The notes under the pieces are model-generated. The model did not search any database, had not been told where the DNA came from, and saw only the letters and a list, made by a program, of their open reading frames with translations. Shown here one piece after another: positions 35,725 to 44,829 of a stretch of 64,000 bases of DNA (the stretch's first letter is position 1; each line of letters starts with the position of its first letter). Source of the stretch: Cyathus striatus (taxonomy: Eukaryota > Basidiomycota > Agaricomycetes > Agaricales > Nidulariaceae); assembly GCA_025738555.1 (NCBI GenBank), contig JAOVFP010000009.1:4464001-4528000 (forward strand). Direction: 5' to 3'. The position numbers and the translations under genes are program-made.

Positions 35725-37273
35725 GAATTGATTTGTGTACGCGTTCATTGGCAATATTTGGCATTAGCCTCCATGCCAATGCCAGCATGCTGAATCGATA
35801 CATTGGCAAACAACCCCCGCTCGCCCTCCGTACATGCCTCTCCCAGCCCCACTCTTGTCGACAATAAATGACTTTCTCATCCCTGAACTAGACTTCGACT
35901 CAGACACAGAGAAAAAGAAGTCACTTAGGGAAAGGCCACTGCCAAGGAGGAGAAGAGACCGCAGGTACTGTGCATTAGTAGGGACAAGCACTGGCAGTAA
36001 CTCAGCTATTGTCATGTTCGTTGTTTTCTGTCTATGTTGCAATGTCACTTATACCGTTGATTACAGGTACTGTGGCTGGAACTCCCACTTGAATTCCTCG
36101 AGCTTCTCCTGGTGTTAAATCTAGACCCCTCATTCTTCCCTATCCCTCTCACTCCAAATGGGAACAGCAACAGCAACACACCAAATCGCTTAACCCACAC
36201 TTGAAAGAACTACCACCCCCTTCCCGCCATCTAAACCTGGCAAACAACCTCACCTTCAATCGATCCAGGGTCTTCCACTCCGTGACACAAATCAGCGGTG
36301 TGCACCATCATTAAATCCGTTGCCTCCGTGCACTCGCCGTTCGGAGTCTTGCGTGGGCGTACGATCCCGGCGGAGTCACGAACGGTGTAATAGTCATGCG
36401 GAGCATTCTAACGGGTGGAGATATCGGTGTCGTAAGGAGACGTGCGCAACATGGGGGGGTGCACATTTGAGTGCTGAAGCAGGAGAACACAGGAGGTGAG
36501 GTACCCCACAGCATCGAAACCCGCTCATTTAGCTAACCCACTACTTTGTCAAGCTGTTCTTTCCTTAAGCCTCTTCCCAACTCCTGCGCGGCGCCATCGT
36601 CATAATCAACTTCTTTTCGACATTCTCATCTCCTTTCGAGAAGGATCAGAAGGGCATGAAGCATTCGGTGCTCGCGAGAAATCTCACGGTCTCTCTCTTC
36701 CATAGTCTCATTACTTCATTTCCTGTCTACGATATCTTTACTTTAGTATTGTCAATTGAGCAGTGTTTGAACTCTTGCCATACAACCGTTTAATGCATAA
36801 ACTTTCATTTTAATATGCTTCCGACATATTTTTAAATTATGACTAAGAAGAGGCTAGTATACATTATATTAATACAGTTAAAATCGAAATTTTTTCCTGG
36901 TCTTGAAATGTTTGCGCTCACAGAAATTTGTTTGCGCTATAGAATGTTTGCGCTGGGACTAAAAATGTTTGCGCTGGGACCAGAAATGTTTGCGCTAGGA
37001 CCAAAAATGTGCGCCGAACAACGCCCGAAATGTTTGTGTTCGCATCAAAAGTGTTTGCGCAACGTATTAAAAGTGCATTTTGACCGCCATACCATAGTAT
37101 TACCTCTAACTGCTTCTAATCATGTACCGAACATGTGTGGCTGGACAGCCTCACGAGAGTTTAGTAAGTATTGTATCCCTTCAATTTATATAAGTTAGAT
37201 CTATTCATAATCTACTCTTTGTTATTTCCATCATCATCCAATTTTTCTCTTACTCCCCTTTCTTCAACAGTAA
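35725..37273. other. no gene supported
   Basis: Frames 35834-36118 (plus), 35764-36048 (minus) and 36496-36705 (plus) are GC-richer but unrecognised. From 36895 the sequence is the right arm of Y2. Confidence 0.3.
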
Positions 37274-37424
37274 CACCTCAGACAGGACTGAATCAGATCG
37301 CGTTGCATATGGTACACAGTTAGAATATGGTTCTTACTCCGATGCGTAAAATAGCCTTTTTTAGAAGGTGTTAACATCGGGGTGTACCATAGTACCGTGA
37401 TCCGATTCACTATTGTCTGGGGTG
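37274..37424. mobile_element. MITE C2 (151 bp, TAA target duplication)
   Basis: The ends CACCTCAGACAGGACTGAAT and ATTCACTATTGTCTGGGGTG are inverted with few mismatches. TAA flanks both sides (37271-37273, 37425-37427). The short length and TWA duplication match C1. Confidence 0.85.
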
Positions 37425-37427
37425 TAA

Positions 37428-38273
37428 GTACCTTAATGTTGGATGTCAGAACCTTCTCAGATTCCAACAATTGCTTTTACAAATTTCCATAACTCTACAT
37501 ACTCTGGTTCACTCCATTTTCCATTCGGAGAGGTGTGTAGTACTTTACCTGCAGAATTGATTGGCCTATAGAATAGAAATCATTCTGACTTGAGATCCAT
37601 ACAAGTCTTTAATTTGACTTGGCTTGGTAAAACAAAAAAGCTTCTCCAAAAATTGAGATGTTGGCACCATTGTCAACTTGTGTAATATATGCCTACAAAA
37701 GCTATCAGAAGATTATATAAATTATATTTACTGTTTTATCTCAAACCATCTACTGCACTTTGAGGGGAATTTCCTCTTGAAACTTGGAGGAGGTAAGCGA
37801 GGCTGGAAGTAGCCTAAATATAGACTACCTTCCTTATATAGCAATTGATGGGCTTAGTAAGTTAAGTTAAGGAAAGAGGTGATTTCAGAAAATAAACTTT
37901 AGGTCTCTTTTTTATTTTTCGCGAGCCCCCTTGTGTGCACCTTCCACCATTTCAAAGATATAACAGGGACTTCAACATTTTAGCATGTTACACCGGAACA
38001 GAAGTGAGCAGCATAAAATGATAAAATGTGTGGTTTAAACGCCATGCCATTGGACAGTGGCGCCAGCACTGTGACGGACGGAAATCGACACTGTGTAAAT
38101 TTACATAGTGTCGATCGCCCACACATAGTGACAAAATCGCAAGTATGCACGGACGGGTAAACATTATCCCGCATAATATTTACACACTGCTAAGTATTTA
38201 GCGCTCTGGCGCCAACATATTTAGTTTTCCAGTGTGGGACCAAAAAGAAAGTGTTTTTGAATGCTACATCATA
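37428..38273. other. no gene supported
   Basis: AT-rich sequence. Near 38050-38210 a small palindrome (GACACTGTGTAAATTTACAT..GTGTC) occurs. No coding motif is seen. Confidence 0.35.
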
Positions 38274-38558
38274 CTGTACCCTTTTGACCAACTGTTCGTT
38301 GAAGTACGCTGTGACGACGATGAACAGTTGGACTCTCTGTTCAAGGGTCAGTGTGATGCGTGACAAATTGAAGATCTGTTCATCACTAAATGATTTTCAG
38401 CTAAATTTTTCACAAAAAGCGACGATTTTATTTTATGATTTTAAATATTTCCTTGTACCTCTGTTCATGGGGAGCTGTGACGCGTGACGAAACGTACATT
38501 TGTTCAAGTTCATGGCATCGTGTGATGTGTTACTGAACAGTTGGTCGAAAGGGTACAG
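38274..38558 (-). mobile_element. MITE family A, copy 2 (285 bp, TA duplication)
   Basis: Reverse complement of 13509-13793 with almost no differences, ends CTGTACCC..GGGTACAG, flanked by TA (38272-38273, 38559-38560). The equal length and very low divergence indicate recent movement. The 78-aa plus frame is part of the element, not a gene. Confidence 0.9.
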
Positions 38559-39629
38559 TACACTCATCAATCTTTGCACCATACTCTGATTATTAATACT
38601 TCAATAGGTTCTACACAAGCTAGGATACTGCTGGACAATACCTCGTCAACTTCAGTGTTGGAAATATGAATGCAAATCACATTTGGAATATATAAAAGTG
38701 GATATTAGGTATGAAAAGACAGTTGCACGAGCGTTATGATCGAGCTGGCAGAGGTTGCCCACTTGAATATAGAAGTGTCAAACTTGCACCCCCACCCGAT
38801 GTCCCAGAGCGTATTAAAGTACTATGATACAATATGATATCTTTGCGACCTACACGGATGCATAGCATGTTGGATCATCTAGCAGAGAGCATTGCGGATG
38901 TAGTTGTAGTATACTATCAGCCCAGATAGTTAGAATAAAACTTTGACGAGGTTTTTAAGTAAAAATGTTTATATTGGATGTGGTCCATAGAAGAGGTGAA
39001 TTGATAAAAGACAAGACTGTTGAACTATACAAATGCCCTCGAGTTCCGATCCGCTCTGGCCCGTTTTCCGTTAGACCGCGCTCACTCGTATTCACTCAGC
39101 AGCCACTGTGGTCATACGCTCATTGCGCGGTAAAGTAAATATATTGTATACATTGTACTCCACTTGTTTCACTATGCCGCCATTGTCTTTGTACTAATAC
39201 TTAATTGTATTATACTGCTACTATACTGTACAGCGCGCTCTTGGCCTCAAGCTTTCCCCTCTATGTAGTTTACTCCATTATCTCGGAGTAAAGGACTCAC
39301 AACGTATATAAAGCTTGTACTTTAGCTAGTACACCTCAGCCGTTGTTCACAGCGCTGAGGTGAGTTTCTTACTTGTATATACTGTATCATTTACTTACTA
39401 TTACCTAGTGATACTATCTAGGTACTTACTTAATATAGAGCCGTTGTTCACAGCGCTGAGTGATACTATCTAGGTTTTCTACAAAGACCAGTAGTGAAGA
39501 TAATGCGTTGATAAAGGAAACATCAATGTAACAATTAGAATATTTATTTAAATATATTAAGTGCCCGATTTTTGAGCAAATTTTGAATATGCACAACAAT
39601 AGGATAACCATCTAATCCACGCAAGATAC
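38559..39629. other. no gene supported
   Basis: The phrase GCCGTTGTTCACAGCGCTGAG is present twice (about 39341 and 39441). No gene is recognised. Confidence 0.35.
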
Positions 39630-40518
39630 TAGCCACGGTCAAAGTTGAGCTGCAACTTTTGCAGCTGCAGCTGCAGGTGGCTGTGTGTTGCCTAAAGCGA
39701 TCGACGCGCCTGATTTTTGAAGTCCGACACATTGGAAGTCACACTGCTCATACTCACTCGACCTTAAGAGCAATACATAAGCCGTACCTTTACATATCCT
39801 TATGCATACCTTACAATTTATTATAACCTATATTATAGAGACTTATTGGTTTTTTTTTTGATATTTTTTGTGTAAGAATTGCATAAGATATGATCGAAAT
39901 AATAAATATATGATGTGATGTAGTATTTCTGCCACAATGCCATCTACTGGGGGCTATTTCATTATAATAAATAACCTCAGTTGAAATATTAACATAGAAT
40001 AAGATACAACATAATATGTGTTTCGCGGATTGTAGCATCTGAACTTCATTCGAGTTGATACAATTCAAATAGTATCTTGCTGGTCTCAGACCACTTGTTT
40101 CACGGATATTTTCCTAAAATATATCTAATATGCTTTACCATCCACTTATTAAGTATGTGCCACGAATTTAGGCCTGTAAAATACACTTTATTCCTGTATA
40201 TTTAATACTGTGCTACCAAAACTTCTTGTTGCCCAGTTTCTATTGGAATAAAATATTTATAAGATATATAATTTGATTAATTTTGAAATGACCATAACTT
40301 CTATGTTAATTTAAAGTACAGTACATGAAATTATGGTCTACAGAGCCAGAATAACATCGTTAACAAGTGAACGAAGAGAAGAATGGTCCATTTGCAGGGG
40401 GTGTCACAGTGGGTCACAATCGGAGTCTCAAAAATCAGGCGCGTCGACCGCTTTAGGCAGCACACAGCCACCTGCAGCTGCAGCTGCAAAAGTTGCAGCT
40501 CAACTTTGACCGTGGCTA
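39630..40518. mobile_element. TIR element G (about 0.9 kb)
   Basis: Inverted arms of about 105 bp: TAGCCACGGTCAAAGTTGAG at 39630 and CTCAACTTTGACCGTGGCTA ending 40518. Both arms contain a self-complementary GCAGCTGCAGCTGC run and CGCGCCTGATTTTTGA. The flanks (GATAC / CTTAC) give no sure target duplication. The interior is AT-rich with no gene. Confidence 0.7.
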
Positions 40519-41383
40519 CTTACAATAATTGGTTTTCACAACTCGTACCTCACCCGCCCCGATGTCCGAACAGCAACTTGAATTGCAACGACTGGTAAGT
40601 CCAACACGTTCAACTACATGTTTAAACGAAATAACGAATCTAGAACTCGGGTTCCATCAACGTCCTCGCAATCACCAACCTCGTTCTCGACCCTCAAGGT
40701 CAACCGGTCCTACTTTCGTTAGATCGCTGTGGAGCAGTGGAAGAAGACGGGGAAATCTTTATGACGAGTCTCGAGGCGCTTCCTGGAACTAGAAATTTGA
40801 ACTCGAACTGTCGGTAGTGTTGTGATTTGCAAACGAATTGCAACGTTGGTGTATTCCTATGAATACACGAAGTGAGTACACCTACGAAAATAGAAACGTA
40901 CCGTATTGTATTTAGTCTTGAATTGAATACAATGTAAGCGAGGGATGATGAATATGTAGTAGCGTGTATGTCAAGTTGAGTTCTCGAAGAGTAAGTCAAC
41001 CAAGAGCAAGTGTCGAAACAAGTCACGTGCTACCGCCGATTGGACTATCCGTTGATATTCAGCAATCGACAATACTCAATACAATGATCTAGTATTTAAG
41101 TAGCGAGTAGATAAGTAATATACGTATGTACCCTTTTTAGCAACAGTACGAGACTTAGCGCTTAGCCTTAAGTCGAGTCTGGTTCTTACAGTCACGCTGT
41201 TAAAGAGGTTGAAAAAGGATTGATTTAATGTACCTATCTACTGACATTTATATACCTTTCTGTACTACTGTTTCCAAAGTGTTCTAAATACTTCTTTACT
41301 GTTGTAGATATCTAAAGTACATTCTCTGACTATTCTACTATCGTTGCTGGAACGTTCTCAATGGTCCAGTAATGTTGTAGATA
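40519..41383. other. no gene supported
   Basis: A short plus frame with a possible intron starts at ATG 40561 (MSEQQLELQRL), but I recognise no family. The rest is filler. Confidence 0.3.
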
Positions 41384-41658
41384 CTGTATCAATACGACCA
41401 AGTGTTCGGTGACGCGTCACACAGGGTCATGAACAGGAACAGATGTCCTGTTTATCACGTGTCACGGAGCATTTTGAACAGAGATACAACAAAAAAATTG
41501 AGGTTAAGGTTGAATTTTCGGCCGCTCGCTTCACTTGCATAGATCTCCATGAACACTTACAACTTTTGTCACGCCCGGCATGGCCCTTTTAACAGAGGGT
41601 CCAAGTGTTCATGGCCGTCACGCTGAAAAGTGGCGAACACTTGGTCGTATTGATACAG
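41384..41658 (-). mobile_element. MITE family B, copy 2 (275 bp, TA duplication)
   Basis: Inverted relative to 31856-32130, same length, ends CTGTATCA..TGATACAG, TA on both sides (41382-41383, 41659-41660). A few substitutions separate the two copies. Confidence 0.9.
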
Positions 41659-41929
41659 TACTTCAAAGTCCATCTACGCGAGTCCAGAGCTGATCATGCT
41701 TGGTGATCTCGGACTTTCCTAATTAATACTTCTTCCTCTCAGGGCATTAACGATGTGATCATAACGGATTTAAGCAAGCGGCACAGCCGTGAAGTAATGA
41801 AGTGACGAGATACAGAATAAGGAGAGAAGAGAAATAAGTGGAAAGGGTGAGTAAATATGCTAGCTTCTAGGAATAGTTGAATATCCATAACAGGTAGAGG
41901 ATGCAATAGGTGAAGGTAAATGTGGCACT

Positions 41930-42489
41930 GTGTTCAACACCACTCTGGTGTCCCTCTGGGAAAACACTCATCCCAATCAGCACCTATTTGAGTCCCCTGG
42001 ACCTGAATACCTTCCGCCACTGGTGGTAAAAGTGGCGGATGAGAGTACAATGATGGATTTAGGGAGGGAGGTGATGAATTATAACATCCTGAGGTCTGTT
42101 CAGGGCCTTGCAATTCCGAGGTTTTATGGGTGGTTCAATGTAATGCTGGAAGAGGGATTTACAATTCGGGGTGTCGATTCGGAGGGGACTGAGAAGCACA
42201 CACTTTCGGTTTTGCTTCTGGACTCTGGAGCGTGTGCGGGAGGTGATTACGATGAAAGAGACGGAGGAAGAAATGTATGTTTTCTTCCACCATTTATGGC
42301 TGTTAATGACTTGTTTTTAGTGAGGATATTCGTAACTTATTCAGGCACCTTTCACACAAAAAAATGATACACGGAGATATACGCAGGCGGAATATATGTC
42401 GGGCGCCAGAGTCTCCTCCTGGATATCCTGGTATATATTGTCCCGCTCACAAGAGGATACATAGCCATCGCATTATCGATTTTGAGTTG
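41930..42489 (+). pseudogene. fungal protein-kinase-like fragment, cut by a solo LTR
   Basis: The first part reads PPLVVKVADESTMMDLGREV and GLAIPRFYGWF, matching the start of the protein-kinase-like fold family common in basidiomycetes (VVKVA would hold the lysine). A shift near 42225, then a likely intron (42275-42320), leads to EDIRNLFRHLSHKKMIHGDI, RRRNICRAPESPPGYPGIYC and HRIIDFEL, where HGDI..N and DF are the catalytic-loop and metal-binding positions. The reading ends at the LTR inserted at 42490. Frameshift and truncation make it a pseudogene. Its original substrate is unknown. Confidence 0.65.
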
Positions 42490-43669
42490 TGTTGAGTCAC
42501 GCGACGAGTCTAAGTAATTCTTATGTACTTAGAATAGAAATTCCAAATATAATAATAATACTTGATCCCGAGGTGTAAGTTCAGTTAGTTCGAGGGGTGC
42601 AATCGATTCTATTCCAAATTTAGAACAAGTTATTTTTAGATCAAATGAACTCAGGCTATTTTCGGTACGCGTCAAGGTATTCAGATTTCAAAGTATTCAG
42701 ATATCAATTCAAACAAGAAACTCTGTACGTATTTCTCAATGTCTAAATGTCTCGTAAATATGTCTGATTCTCGTCTGTATCTCGTCTGTACCGCCCTATC
42801 CGTGGGAGGGAAGAATGCCTGGCAGTTCCTGCCTTATTTCTTCCCTCTTCGTCTACTATATACATTTTTTGGATACTCTACTTACAAATTGCGTAGTAAT
42901 ACAATGGTATGTTATCTCCGGTATTCCCCCGGTCCGTGTATAAGCAAACGCTGTGTCAGCGCCCAGACGGCGGTCAGCCAATCGTGCGCATAGCTCAGCG
43001 CGCCCTCTTTCTGCAACGCGCGCTCGTTTGAGCGTTCTATCGGTTACCTTCCTAATCGGGTAATCAGCCGATGCGGCAGCGTCATCCGTTCGTATCAATT
43101 TCATTTATGTCGGCCTCTCGGGTCGGGTTTCCGCTCCCGCGTGAACTCCTGACTGTTGGGGTACTCGCTCTCTTTCCTTTCTTGCTTCCTTTCCCCACTT
43201 CCCGCGCTCTCCCCCTCTGTCTCGCTGTCTCGTTGTTCCATTGTCTCGTCGTTGCTCAGGCTCACTGTTCTCGTGTTCTGGTGGACTAGGATCTGGGTCT
43301 CGTGGTTTGGGTTTTAGGGTTTGGTAAGTCCGTGTTTCTATCAGTCCCCACCCATTGTATCGCGCGCTGACTTTGTCATTTAGTCAGTTTGTTCGTTCTG
43401 GGCTTTTTGGTACTCATGTATTGAATGCAACGTTATTTTAGAAAGGTAAAGTAATATTGGTTTAAGAATTTAAAACCAGTACTAACGCGGAGGCATATGT
43501 TTTTAATAGTTTTTTATATATCCCTTGTTTAATTATGGGAGGCGGCGCGGGAACTCAGCCCCTCCCCGCTGTTTCCTTTGCTCGACGCGTTTGGTACTGT
43601 CGTCTCGAAATCGAGACGTAAAGAAGATTTTTAAAATTGGGTACGTCGTATTCTTGTACATGCGTATCA
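42490..43669 (-). mobile_element. solo LTR, CpG-rich copy
   Basis: On the plus strand it begins TGTTGAGTCAC and ends GCGTATCA, with GTTG on both sides (42486-42489, 43670-43673). It is the inverted counterpart of 3485-4654 over its whole length of 1180 bp. CG dinucleotides are frequent here where the other copy has TG or CA. It truncates the kinase-like gene. Confidence 0.8.
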
Positions 43670-43673
43670 GTTG

Positions 43674-44289
43674 GCAAGGACTACTGATAAGTTAGAAAAG
43701 CTAACATCGCCGTATACCATTCTATAGATATTGATGGCTTGTACCGTATATGATAGACTGTCGTATTTATATATAATGTAAGATTCCCTGTTAAATGCAT
43801 TATTTACTGCTTATAATATACTATTCGTTTATTGTGGATTGAGCTTAACTCGGTTTTTCGCCCTACCGATGTCAGGGGACCCCGCGAGGTAAGCGTCCGT
43901 AGGGCTCCGGTTGTACTACTTCACATTGTATATCTATTTGATGCATCATGTTAATTCAGTTTAGACCGCAAGTTTTATCATCGACGGGGCTTTCACATTG
44001 TTTTTGCTCGCTTTGTGAATAAGTGCTAGGTTTACGTGTGTCACCTCTTCGTACAATCACTGATTATATCCTCCGCCTCTTACACCCACCTCTAGACCCT
44101 ACTCACACCGAAGTTCCACCATGTTTCAAACAACCTCAGAATCTCAAAGTGCGTCCTTCCATTCACTCTCATCTCGCAATTCTAATCCTAATAGTAACCC
44201 TTCCGGATCCTACCCACACACAAATGCCCCACTCCCCACCAGTGACCACTGACCAAGAACGAGTGAAGAAGAGAGTAGCTAGAGCATGC
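43674..44289. other. no gene supported
   Basis: 43860-43920 is GC-rich (CCCTACCGATGTCAGGGGAC). The frame 44023-44301 is unrecognised. Nothing else is seen. Confidence 0.3.
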
Positions 44290-44790
44290 TGTCCTCCATG
44301 AGGTTGATAGTTAAGGCGCAGATGATGCAGTGGTGGTCTGTCTTGGAGCAGGGGGGCGTTTCTACCACTGGGTTGAATAGGAGGAGTCCAGGTGTGGACT
44401 GAAGGCATCGGGGGGAGGGGATCTTGGCGCATGTTAAGAAACGCCGAATCTCAATCGAGCATTCCCCAACCACTGCAGCAGCCTCTTCATCAATCGTCCC
44501 ACCCATCCCTCACGACCTTCTCCCATCCCTATCTCGGTCCCATCATCAGAATCCCAAGACGCTCAAATCTACCTCCACCCCCTCCCGCTTATGCCAGCTC
44601 TACCATACCTAAGTTGCCCTCGACGCTCGAGTTTCTGGTAGTAAAGGCCGTTTCGTACAAAGCGGGTACAGACCTAACGCAGTCAATCATCCTTTCCTTT
44701 GTACTGAAAAGGCGTAGAAGCAGGGGGGGATACAGCGTTGTCGTTAACCGGAACCAAAGCATACTACACGCAACGTAGAGCACCTCTGAC
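44290..44790 (+). pseudogene. PHD/SET-protein gene, deleted copy 1
   Basis: After a stop-ridden match to the end of the PHD finger (TGCTGTCCTCCATGAGG aligns with the CVPRE codons of the 63-kb copy) it reads SVLEQGGVSTTGLNRRSPGV, then AHVKKRRISIEHSPTT, nearly the phrase in the other two copies. About 44560-44620 jumps to the region near VVKAVSYKAGTDLTQS, which corresponds to the alternative-frame reading of the last 100 bp of the 63-kb copy. Hence most of the middle is deleted. Several codons are stops that fit C-to-T changes. Confidence 0.65.
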
Positions 44791-44829
44791 AGCATAGTAC
44801 ATACACGATTACGAAGGAAGAAAAGAAGA

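Larger units (their letters stand above)
33537..37094. mobile_element. DNA element Y2 (about 3.6 kb), head-to-head with Y1
   Basis: The left end TGACGGTCAAAGTGCACTTT with repeated GCGCAAACA motifs (33537-33710) is mirrored by 36895-37094, where TTTGCGCTGGGACC repeats and the end reads AAAGTGCATTTTGACCGCCA. TAGTATTA flanks both sides (33529-33536 and 37095-37102), consistent with an 8-bp target duplication if the right end includes TACCA. Only 8 bp separate its left end from the right end of Y1. The inverted X arm (34903-35724) lies within it. Minus-strand frames at 33822-34759 look partly coding, but I do not recognise them. Confidence 0.7.

Noticed and set aside
38251..38487. 78-aa ORF ending FLVPLFMGSCDA, also found inverted at 13580-13783
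   Set aside because: It is internal to MITE family A; both copies encode it only because the elements are nearly identical.
43295..43325. TTTGGGTTTTAGGGTTTGG as possible telomere repeat
   Set aside because: Only one TTAGGG-like word in a short T/G stretch within a solo LTR; no tandem array.
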